A stretch of DNA of 64,000 bases. It comes from Coffea arabica (lineage: Eukaryota; Streptophyta; Magnoliopsida; Gentianales; Rubiaceae). Below the pieces are notes generated by a model that saw only the letters and a list, made by a program, of their open reading frames with translations, had not been told where the DNA came from and searched no databases. The DNA is taken from contig NC_092310.1 in the NCBI RefSeq assembly GCF_036785885.1, positions 1,178,001-1,242,000 of the forward strand, read 5' to 3'. Shown here one piece after another: positions 54,680 to 64,000 of this stretch. Made by a program: the position numbers and the translations under genes. Position 1 is the first letter of the stretch. The number at the start of each line of letters is the position of its first letter.

Positions 54680-56597
54680 TGACGGGTGTTTACTATAAGT
54701 GCAAGTTTAATTCCGAATTATACCCGTTTTTTCTGCAAGTATACAGGCCAAAAGCGTAGTATTGGGTATGTATCGGGTCGATCCCACGAGGAGCAATTAG
54801 AACAATTATTAGATACTAATTTACTCTATTATTTAGACTCACAATAAATTTGAGCAGAAAATTCAGAATTTAATTCAACTACAAAAATTCTTAGCTAGAT
54901 AATTGCAATTCACAATAGGAGTAGAATTCACTAAATATTAAGATCTAGGGATGTAGATTCCACCTATAATACAAAAGATCTAAAACGAATGAATTTAACA
55001 CTTGTTACTACTCTTGTTTAACCAAGGATTCATTTCCAACAATACCAAAATCACATTCTCATGATAATAATGGGTTAGAACAGATTAGTTTTCCCTAATC
55101 TCTTGGTAAATACTAAATCTGTTTTGTGCACACAGGAAATGTAAATTTCATCCACTTGAATGTATTTCTATTCTCATGAATATACTACTCAAGCTCTACT
55201 TATGTCATTCCATTATTTTTACCATTTCTCAATGAGTAAAAACAACTACAAACCTGCTATTGGTGATCAAACAACAACAAGTAATCCAACATACACAAGT
55301 AGATAGGTTAATATATACAAGATATAACAAGTATAAATCACAATCACTTCATATCACTTGACCATAAGCTTCATCTACTCCCTAGATTAAGGAAATTAGC
55401 TACTCATGAATGATGAAAAACTCAGAACTTCATTAATGCAAATCATCATGAATTACAAATACAAAAAGAGTAAAGAAAGTCTTAGCCAAGATATGGTGAA
55501 GCCTTCCAAAAATCTCCTTTGTCTTGAACTTAGATGATTACAAGATGAAACCTCAATTGCCCCTTGCAAGTACCTAGCTAGAGAAAATATGTTTTTCTGT
55601 AAGAAGCTAAGCTACGTATGGCTCCCAGACCTCTCTCAATGTCTCAGCATAAAAACTACTCAAAGGCTCTATTTTTCCAAGTCAAATTCTATCCTTTGAT
55701 TCTCAAATCTGCACTTTGTTAGCATAGTCAAAAACCAATATTTTTGACTTGAAAATAAGCCATCTTTACTGCCCTTTTGTCTTCTGAGGCATGTGCACCG
55801 AATTCTCTTGCAGATTGTAGCTGGAAAGTAGTTTGAACATAAGAGAATTGACTGAGCAAATTGCAGAATTACGGCCAGAAAACGCGCCTACACAAAACGC
55901 GGTTACAAGTCACGTTTTGTGTACTCGCGTATTCACTTTGGCCTTAATTCATCTGCGATTTTCTCTGTCATAAATGCCGAACTGGCTTTTGTACAAAACA
56001 CCAAAGTTGTAACCCTTTGAATTAGCTTTCCAATTCTCTAAAAATCATCCAGATCGGAGTTGTGCAGCCTGAGATATGGTCGAAATACTATCACCTGGTC
56101 AAACCTCTGTTTCCAGTTTCGACCACAGAGTGCAGCTTCTGTATTCCGACTTTTTGTCCACGAAAATGGCAGAATTGGATTTCGATGTCTTCATACGAAT
56201 TGTAGGTCTCTTTCTTAGCTTAAAAATGGTATAAAGATCACCTTAATCCGATAAGTGTAGCTCCAGATATGATCAAAATACTGAAGAGTGTCAAAACTGA
56301 TTTGTCTTGCATTTCCTCACTTGAACGTTTTTCACTTCATTCTTCTTGTTACCACTTGAATTCATCACCAACTTTCTATTTTTCATCTCATTTGACATCC
56401 TTTGGTGATTGAATCATCATTCCTGCATAAAAATGAAGTTTTTATCATTAAAATCACTAAAAATGCAATATTATCCACTTTTACCAAAAATATATAATTT
56501 TACCAAAAACCTCTTTATTTTATTTATAAAACTAGATAATCAACTCAAAATTAACTAATAAAATGCACTTAAAAATACGTAAAATAAACTCTTATCA
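54680..56597 (-). repeat. Array LTR 4, 1918 bp
   Basis: Same ends and length. It shares GGGTTAGAACAG with LTR 3 but has AAAAACCTC like LTR 1, so it combines variants in a way that needs recombination or recurrent change. Confidence 0.92.
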
Positions 56598-57197
56598 AAT
56601 ACCCCCACACTTGAATCATTGCTTGTCCTCAAGCAATATAAAATTCCAACCATCAATGATCCAAAAATTTGAAAATAAACATATGTAGTATTTCAACTCC
56701 GTTTCCTTAAATCAAGGTAAATAACCCTTATGTGATCTTTTAATTAACCTCAAGTACTCATAATATCAAGCAAAGAAGAGCCAAGTATACCATAATTTTA
56801 CTAATTTAACTCAATTTCTCATTTTTACCCAATTTTACAAGCAAGCAACTCATATAGTCAATAAAGATGCTAACTAATCTCATGATCAACTTCTTTATTT
56901 TTCTTAAAGAGGGATTTATTTTCTTTTATTTTCTTTTTTCTTTTTTCTTTTTTTTAAATATATTTTAAGAGTTAAATACTACTTAAGTTGTGAAAAATAC
57001 CTTTTGACGCGAAGATCGACATTTTTAGATGAAGATCACCGGTTACTCAATATTTCACATACTCAAGTTGCTTTTCATACTCTTAATTCAAGTACCGTTT
57101 TACGCGAAAGTCGACATTTGTAGATGAAGACTCCCGGTTACTAAGTACAAGAACCATTGGAGTAGAATAACTCTTTTCTTTTCTTTTTTTATACAAA

Positions 57198-57228
<31 letters not shown>

Positions 57229-57506
57229 AATAATAAAATTCCCTCTAAAAAGCAATCATGAGAAGAGAGTAACACTTATTGACCATATTAATTCCTTAAC
57301 TTGTAAAATCAAATAAAAAGAAGAAATTTCATCAAATATGCAAAATTTAGGCATAATTTTCTCTACTTTACTAGATATACTTTCCTACAAATGTCAAAAT
57401 TATAATCACATAATAATCAATTCCAAGTTAACTGAGAAAAGAAGTTTCAAAACCACATATATCTATTTCAAAAAGGATAAGTGACAAAATTTTATTTGTT
57501 TATTTA

Positions 57507-57548
<42 letters not shown>

Positions 57549-57966
57549 TATAAGGTTTTGGAAAAATTTTGACAGAGTTTCCCTTTAAAAGTGGACTAAA
57601 CTCCCTGCCAGCAACCACAAGAAACACAATTTAAGCACAAGAATTATATCTAACACAACTAAAATCACAAGTACCACACATTTCTTCCCCCACATTTAGA
57701 ATACACATTGTCCTCAATGTGTAGGGAAAGAAAAGAAAAGAAACAAAAGAAAGGAACAAGTGACTCCCCAAGTGATATGGCTGTGGTCCAGTGAAGCCTT
57801 GAAGCATGAGTCATCGACCGCTCAACCATCTATAGTCAACGACCTACTAGTTACTGCCACAAGTTCCAATATTCAAAATAAGGAATGTAAGTTAACATTT
57901 TTCAAACAAAAGATAAAAATAACATGCAAACAAGCAAACAAAAGAAAAGCCAGCCAAAGGGCAGCC
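56598..57966 (-). other. Non-coding region with both polypurine modules, unit 4
   Basis: Copy of 29946-31300. The outer module is at 56598-56636 and the inner hairpin at 57703-57722. (TA)n tracts lie near 57198 and 57513. No gene. Confidence 0.75.
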
Positions 57967-59172
57967 TCAATCATCCTCTTCATTGTCATCTTCATCATTA
58001 TCGACGGGAGGTGGATGTAAGCCTAGATGATGTTCAATGCGGTCCAGGCGAGTATCTAGTCGGGCTAAATGATGGTCGATGTCATCCAAGCGGCCGAAAA
58101 GCCGCTGCCAATTGGTTTGTGGCGGAGGAGGAGGTGGTGCTGCAGTAGATGGTCCAGCTTCCTCGCGACCATGTCTAGCCTTCTGTCTCCGTTCCTGAAC
58201 AGGGCGTGGAATGTCCCCCGTGCCAATACCAAGCCGACGAAGAGTAGTAAGAGTCATTTCAGCTCGTGGAGGAACATTCTCCCGCCTCATGCCTTCCAAG
58301 CGAACCTCAAAACGGGGGAAGATTAAAGTCAGTAGACGAGGAAATGATAATTTGAAAGAAGTTGTCTTACGCCTCGCCGTAGACCGAATGTGGCTAATGA
58401 TGATGTTAGGCAGCGAAATGTGAGCATATGGAGACGTCCGGTTATGGAACATGTAATCCAAGAAGTAGATATCGCTCTTGCGAACCTCCGTGTGCCCCGT
58501 CTTCTTAGGAATAACATTGTGAGCCACTATATAAATGATAAGACGATGACGAGGTTCGAACACATTCGCCAATATGGTCTCCTTCCTTGTAGAGCGAAAA
58601 GGTTGGTACTCGAGACCAAATCTGGCCATGGCCAATGATGGATCCCACCTCCTATTCGGGGGAACAAACTCCTTCTTCAGATCTACTGGACGTCCGTCAT
58701 CCATACACCCCACAATAGCAGCCAAATCTTGACGTGACAAGACGATTCGTCTTCCACGCACCCAGGACTCAACCATTTCTCCACTGTGGCGCGTCTTACT
58801 CTCAATGTTGGCGTAAAACTCGCGCACCAAGTCGGGGTAGTAATGGTTTGGTAAGGTGAGAATCGGAGCCCATCCTAGCTGAGCAAAAGCCTCTGAGATG
58901 TTATACATCATCTCAACTGTTGGGTTGACATGCATCTCGAACAGGAATTCCAAGTTAGCATGCTCCTCATGCCATTCTTGATTCCTGCGAGTATTGAACC
59001 TAGCACTGTCAAATACCGATCTACCCGCTCCACGGGAGCTGCCCTCACCAGGCTGTCGACTAACCGGTGGCGGAGAAGGTGAACTCTCCTCCTCAGACAC
59101 GTCCATCTCTTCATTAACCTCTCTCTCCTCACTACTAGAGGATGAAAGTACCGCTCTTCTTCCCCTTGGCAT
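57967..59172 (-). CDS. Second ORF, 401 aa (unit 4)
   Basis: Protein identical to the other three copies, with the same upstream acceptor and donor. Confidence 0.8.
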   Translation of the reverse strand: MPRGRRAVLSSSSSEEREVNEEMDVSEEESSPSPPPVSRQPGEGSSRGAGRSVFDSARFNTRRNQEWHEEHANLEFLFEMHVNPTVEMMYNISEAFAQLGWAPILTLPNHYYPDLVREFYANIESKTRHSGEMVESWVRGRRIVLSRQDLAAIVGCMDDGRPVDLKKEFVPPNRRWDPSLAMARFGLEYQPFRSTRKETILANVFEPRHRLIIYIVAHNVIPKKTGHTEVRKSDIYFLDYMFHNRTSPYAHISLPNIIISHIRSTARRKTTSFKLSFPRLLTLIFPRFEVRLEGMRRENVPPRAEMTLTTLRRLGIGTGDIPRPVQERRQKARHGREEAGPSTAAPPPPPPQTNWQRLFGRLDDIDHHLARLDTRLDRIEHHLGLHPPPVDNDEDDNEEDD

Positions 59173-60856
59173 AGTACCTAAAAGAAAATGTTACAATTAA
59201 CCACATGTATTTAGACACACTGCGCAATTTGGCAATGAATATCCGAAAATGATCCAAATAATCTCTAAAGTGTCCTTGCAAGTGATAATTCGTCCAATAA
59301 CTAATGTAAAAGACCGAATCAAGAAGAGCCATAATTTTTGCCAAAAATTGTTCAAAATCACCAATTGAAACAAGATATTGAATAATTATAACCCAATCAG
59401 TGAAATTAACAATAATTATGATTATAACTATTTAGAATTAACAATAATAACATGCCTTTAGCTATAATCATGTTTAAGCAAAAATTAAACCAATTAACTC
59501 ACTAAATCAACCATATTACTCAATATACACAATGCACATGCCCAATCATCATCAACTAACCATCCTTAACCATAATTAATCATCACCAATGGCTCAAAAA
59601 CATCCTAGTTCCTTTTTCCAATTTCGTCTAAATATAGCAATTGTGAATTTTAAAGTAATAATGACCAACAAATTGCTACATTTAAACTCATAAACATACT
59701 TAAACAATCTCAATAAGCATGAATAAATTCAAAAATAGTCAAATACATCATTAAATTTTCGACATTAAAAGATGTCAGATAGCTCAGGAAAAAAAAATAT
59801 AACTTTCTAAAATCAAAAGATTTGATGAAGAAACTTACCTCAATCACGTAGAAGGATGTTTGGTGATGCTAAAATTGCAAAAAGCCCTATAAAACAAACT
59901 CCAATTGACCTCCAATTGAAGAAATTAGAGTTGAAGAACCCTAACCTTCAATCCTTCAAAAACTGAATTTAAGGTGTTTTTCTTGGATTTTAATCAGTTA
60001 AAAAGGTTGTATGAAGCTCAAAAAGTGTTGGGTTGATGATTTCTAGCAAGATTATGGAGTAAAAATGAAGATTTGTGAGGTAGTTAGAAGGAAAAAGGAA
60101 AAACGCGGCTGGAAAAATTGGAGAAGTGAAGAAATGTTCTGGAAATCGCGTTTTTGAAGCAGAAAAGTGAACCGCAAACGCGACTAAAAACGCGCCTTAA
60201 ACGCGCGTTTTTAAAGCCGCGTTTTTTGCACAAATCTCGCAGAATTGAAAACGCGGTTACGTATGAAAACGCGACTTAAAGTCGCGTTTATCTGTGTCGC
60301 GTTTTCCAGTTTTGCTCAGGCGAGAAAACGCGATTTCCTCCAAAACGCGACTTTAAGTCGCGTTTTAAAGGCGCGTTTTCTGTTCTGCAGGCTCAGAATT
60401 GAAAACGCGATTCTGAGAAACGCGACTTATAGTCGCGTTTTCTTGGAAAACGCATTTTCTGCTTCGATTTTTGGCAGAATTTCAACTTTTGAAAAATTAC
60501 AAAAGGTACCCCAATGACTCAAAATGCATCATAGATCATTTGTTTGCCAATTTTAATGACTGGAACAAATGTAAAACATTAAAAACATGCATTTTACCCC
60601 TTTATAATGAATCAAAAACACCTTTAACGCAAATCGAGGGGTTGAGTTGTTTGATCAAAGTTCGCCTTTTTTGTACTCAATTGGTCATCCTTGCCTTCAA
60701 TTGCCACCCTACATTACAAAAACAGCAATGTAGCTAAAACATTGATTCAAACCACAAAATCACACCAAGTTAACAAATATAACCTAAATATTGGGTTGCC
60801 TCCCAATTAGCGCTTTTGTTTATAGTCGTTGGCTCGACTGAAAAAGTTGAATCACT
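59173..60856 (-). other. Spacer with predicted leader intron and palindrome block, unit 4
   Basis: Copy of 32507-34190. The predicted intron is 59178-59838, the palindrome block about 60096-60456 and the stem-loop 60791-60806. No gene of its own. Confidence 0.7.
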
Positions 60857-63409
60857 TTAGAGCATTAGAGAGAGATTTTCTCCCCATGGGTCGAAACTCC
60901 AGAGCCAATCCACCATGTGGTGAACCATGCATTGATCTTCATAATCCAATTTCCTCAAATGCCAAGGAGGAATATTAGACTTGTCATAGAGAGGCTCAAC
61001 TTCACCTTGGAGTGGATTTTGCTTGTCTTTTCTGAATTGGCTCAACTTTTCACCATTTTCTTCATGGAATGGCGAATTTATTAAGCCAACTTCCATCCTT
61101 ATCTTCTCCTCCTTTGTTCCTACACCATGAAAGTTAGTACCAAGGACATTTATAATTTTAACTTCTTCGGTCCTTTCTTGGTTAACCTTTTCATCAGATG
61201 GCATATTAGAAACAAGAGCAGTAGGCTCTATACTCCCATCTTTATTATCCAAATTGAATTCCAATTCCTCACCATTAACCCGTAATATAAGCTTACCTTT
61301 TTCTACATCAATTATAGTTCGTGCAGTGGCTAAAAACGGTCGTCCTAGAATAATTGGCATTCTCACATCTTCTTCAATATCTAAGACAACAAAATCCACA
61401 GGTATTATAGATTGTCTTACCTTTATGAGCACATTTTCCAAAATACCCATGGGACGTGTGATTGACCGATCCGCCAATTGCAATGTAATATTGGTAGCTT
61501 TTAGCTCTTGAAGTCCCAATCTCCGGGCAACCGATAACGGCATAAGTGACACACTTGCACCTAAATCACATAAAGCATTAGAAAAATGCAATTGACCAAT
61601 AGTGCAAGGAATAGAAAAACTTCCCGGATCTTTCAATTTAGGAGGGAGTTTATTCTTAATCAATGCACTACACTTTTCCGTTAATGCTATCATCTCATTA
61701 TCTACAATTTTCCTCTTCTTTGACATGTTGTCTTTCAAGAAACGTGCATAAGAGGGAATCTGTGTTATAGCATCAATGAAAGGAATGTTAATGTGCAATT
61801 GTTTAAACATTTTGAAGAACTTTTCAAACTCCCGATCCTGTCCATCTTTCTTCAACCTGTGAGGAAAAGGTATCACATTAGAATTTAATTTGGGATGAAG
61901 TGCATCAATATCAATGATAACATGATCAGTTTGACTTTCTTGCTCCCCTTCAATTGCTTGCTTCTCGTCTTTTTCACAACCTGAATTTTCAAAATCGAAT
62001 CCCTCAACCGTTTTACCGCTTCTAAGAATGATTGCATTGACATGCTCTCTCGGATTCACTTCGGTTTTACTTGGTAATTCACCAGGGTTTCTATTGTTGA
62101 TCACATTGGCAATTTGACCAATTTGAACCTCCAAGTTTCTGTACATCCCAGCTAATTGGTCCAACCGCCCCTCAACTCGCTCGAATCTATCCGAAGTCAC
62201 CTTAGCAAGTTTTTCCACCGCGATCCACCAACTTGGTTTAGTTTCAGCCTGTGGTTGCCTTGGTTGAAATCCCGGCGGATTGGTTGGCCTTTGTTGATTG
62301 CCTTGATCTTTCCATCCAAAGTTTGGATGATTTCTCCACCCCGGATTGTAAGTATTCGAGTAGGGATTATTTGGAGCATTTCGGTTGTAATTATTGACAA
62401 ATTGTACCTGCTCAGAATCAACACACTCATTAATATCATGTTCACCTCCACAGAAAGAGCAACAAGCTACGTGTGCATTAGATGAACTTGGACCAACTCC
62501 ACCTTGTCTACTTAGCAATTTCATCACATTATTCATTTGAGCACTCAGCATATTGAGAGTGTCCATTTCTATCATACTTGCGTGACGTCTTGTATTACCT
62601 CTCTCATTGGCCCATTGGTAGTTATTTGCTGCCATTTCTTCTATCAAATTATGAGCTTCTTGGGGTGATTTACCCATTAAAGCTCCACCTGCAGCTGCAT
62701 CGATTATAGTTTTAGTAGAAAAAACTAAACCATTATAGAAGGTTTGTATGATTAACCACTCCGGCAGTCCATGATGTGGACATTTCCGAAGCAAATCTCT
62801 AAACCTTTCCCATGCCTCATATAATGATTCACCTTCCATTTGGCTAAAACTAGTGATATCCATTCTTAGTTTAGCAGTCTTACCTGGTGGAAAATACTTG
62901 TTTAAGAATGCTCTTGATAAATCATCCCATCCGGTGAAAGTATTAGGAGCATGAGAGTGTAGCCAAAGTTTGGCCTTATCTCTCAATGAAAATGGGAGCA
63001 ACCGTAACCTTATAGCATCATCACTAACTCCATTCATTTTAATTGTATCACATATTTCCAAGAATGTAGCTAAGTGTGTATTAGGATCTTCTACTGCATT
63101 ACCTCCAAATTGAGATTGTTGAACCATTTGAATAAGTGATGGTTTAATCTCAAAATTGTTAGCATTTACCGTAGGCCTTACTATACTTGTTTGAGATCCT
63201 TGTGTTCCCGGTAGAGCAAAATCTCGTAGAACTCGCCTATTTGCTTCATTTTCAGCCATTTCTTCTTCAAATGGTAGTTCTATCAAAATTTCCTCTATCG
63301 GTTGCCAAATCTCTTGTTCCTCTTGCTGTTGTGTGTGCCTCCTTTGTCTACGTAGTGTCATCTCAATTTCTGGATCGAAAGGTGCGACTTCTCGAGACTC
63401 CCGGTGCAT
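60857..63409 (-). CDS. Gag-protease polyprotein, 850 aa (unit 4)
   Basis: Identical protein to the other copies. At the synonymous site near 62012 it has ACCGTTTTACCG like unit 1 and unlike units 2 and 3. Confidence 0.92.
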   Translation of the reverse strand: MHRESREVAPFDPEIEMTLRRQRRHTQQQEEQEIWQPIEEILIELPFEEEMAENEANRRVLRDFALPGTQGSQTSIVRPTVNANNFEIKPSLIQMVQQSQFGGNAVEDPNTHLATFLEICDTIKMNGVSDDAIRLRLLPFSLRDKAKLWLHSHAPNTFTGWDDLSRAFLNKYFPPGKTAKLRMDITSFSQMEGESLYEAWERFRDLLRKCPHHGLPEWLIIQTFYNGLVFSTKTIIDAAAGGALMGKSPQEAHNLIEEMAANNYQWANERGNTRRHASMIEMDTLNMLSAQMNNVMKLLSRQGGVGPSSSNAHVACCSFCGGEHDINECVDSEQVQFVNNYNRNAPNNPYSNTYNPGWRNHPNFGWKDQGNQQRPTNPPGFQPRQPQAETKPSWWIAVEKLAKVTSDRFERVEGRLDQLAGMYRNLEVQIGQIANVINNRNPGELPSKTEVNPREHVNAIILRSGKTVEGFDFENSGCEKDEKQAIEGEQESQTDHVIIDIDALHPKLNSNVIPFPHRLKKDGQDREFEKFFKMFKQLHINIPFIDAITQIPSYARFLKDNMSKKRKIVDNEMIALTEKCSALIKNKLPPKLKDPGSFSIPCTIGQLHFSNALCDLGASVSLMPLSVARRLGLQELKATNITLQLADRSITRPMGILENVLIKVRQSIIPVDFVVLDIEEDVRMPIILGRPFLATARTIIDVEKGKLILRVNGEELEFNLDNKDGSIEPTALVSNMPSDEKVNQERTEEVKIINVLGTNFHGVGTKEEKIRMEVGLINSPFHEENGEKLSQFRKDKQNPLQGEVEPLYDKSNIPPWHLRKLDYEDQCMVHHMVDWLWSFDPWGENLSLML

Positions 63410-63544
63410 ACACTACAAACAGAAATAAGGGATATTATGCAACTTCAATGGTAAAAAAAAACTGATTACAATATAAGATTAAATATAATCTAAAAAATAA
63501 AGCTGTCTAAATTAATAAAGATGATTAGGCTCTAATATTGCCGC

Positions 63545-63562
63545 TCCCCGGCAACGGCGCCA
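63545..63562 (-). promoter_or_regulatory. Primer binding site tRNA-Asp, unit 4
   Basis: TGGCGCCGTTGCCGGGGA on the minus strand, six bases from LTR 5. Confidence 0.9.
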
Positions 63563-63568
63563 AAAACT

Positions 63569-64000
63569 TGACGGGTGTTTACTATAAGTGCAAGTTTAAT
63601 TCCGAATTATACCCGTTTTTTCTGCAAGTATACAGGCCAAAAGCGTAGTATTGGGTATGTATCGGGTCGATCCCACGAGGAGCAATTAGAACAATTATTA
63701 GATACTAATTTACTCTATTATTTAGACTCACAATAAATTTGAGCAGAAAATTCAGAATTTAATTCAACTACAAAAATTCTTAGCTAGATAATTGCAATTC
63801 ACAATAGGAGTAGAATTCACTAAATATTAAGATCTAGGGATGTAGATTCCACCTATAATACAAAAGATCTAAAACGAATGAATTTAACACTTGTTACTAC
63901 TCTTGTTTAACCAAGGATTCATTTCCAACAATACCAAAATCACATTCTCATGATAATAATGGGTTAAAACAGATTAGTTTTCCCTAATCTCTTGGTAAAT
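63569..64000 (-). repeat. Array LTR 5, cut by the window edge
   Basis: The first 432 bases match the other LTRs. It has GGGTTAAAACAG near 63967, like LTRs 1 and 2. Whether it ends the array or leads into a fifth unit cannot be seen. Confidence 0.9.

Larger units (their letters stand above)
28028..64000 (-). mobile_element. Tandem array of a non-autonomous Ty3 LTR retrotransposon (LTR-internal x4, LTR)
   Basis: Five LTRs start at 28028, 36903, 45791, 54680 and 63569. They alternate with four internal domains, giving periods of 8875, 8888, 8889 and 8889 bp. Neighbouring copies share one LTR, so this is a true head-to-tail concatemer and not separate insertions. On the minus strand each unit reads: LTR, tRNA-Asp primer site, gag-protease ORF, spacer with palindromes, 401-aa ORF, inner and outer polypurine modules, LTR. 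Reverse transcriptase, RNase H and integrase are absent from every copy. The copies differ by a few SNPs and by (TA)n lengths, so they are not simple copies of one read. The right end lies beyond the window. Confidence 0.92.

Noticed and set aside
28028-64000. Array explained purely as an assembly duplication
   Set aside because: Units differ at SNPs and TA-tract lengths in a mosaic pattern, which simple duplication of one contig would not create. Some assembly error in unit number remains possible.

Overview
This is nuclear DNA of a flowering plant, most likely a eudicot. The evidence is intron-containing germin-like protein (GLP) genes, an En/Spm (CACTA) transposon with plant-type TNP2 and PttA proteins, hAT-type miniature elements, and Ty3 (Athila/Tat-like) retrotransposons primed by tRNA-Asp. 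The genus cannot be told from the sequence. Nearly everything outside three small host genes is mobile DNA, nested in several layers.

Layout. 1-22985 is a tandem cluster of GLP units, all on the minus strand. Three genes survive: GLP-B at 12739-13531, GLP-C at 16944-17776 and GLP-D at 21229-22020. A fourth (GLP-A) has vanished. Its place between 206 and 9401 is taken by a complete 9.2-kb CACTA transposon (207-9400). That transposon carries a spliced transposase gene, a spliced TnpA/PttA-like gene and two captured exons of a host aspartic protease. Comparing the units shows two alternating gene types and one gene (GLP-B) that is a recombinant of its neighbours. Two hAT-type miniature elements sit in the spacers.

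22986-28027 is the 5' part of a decayed Ty3 retrotransposon inserted upstream of GLP-D. It has an LTR, a tRNA-Asp primer site, a gag-pro with four nonsense codons that all look like C-to-T changes, and a pol with an internal deletion. Its RNase H region is interrupted at 28027/28028 by a second, very young retroelement.

28028-64000 is a head-to-tail array of that second element, on the minus strand. Five 1918-bp LTRs (the last cut by the window edge) alternate with four internal domains at a period of about 8.89 kb. Each internal domain has an intact 850-aa gag-protease ORF and a 401-aa second ORF that appears to be reached by splicing. It has no reverse transcriptase, RNase H or integrase, so the element is non-autonomous. 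All four copies encode identical proteins. A handful of SNPs and (TA)n length differences show that the copies are physically distinct and have exchanged sequence. Each unit also has a duplicated, covarying hairpin/polypurine module and a block of palindromic AACGCGACTT motifs.

Order of events inferred from nesting: GLP duplication and recombination; then CACTA replacement of GLP-A, hAT insertions and the Ty3 insertion; last, insertion or amplification of the tandem retroelement.
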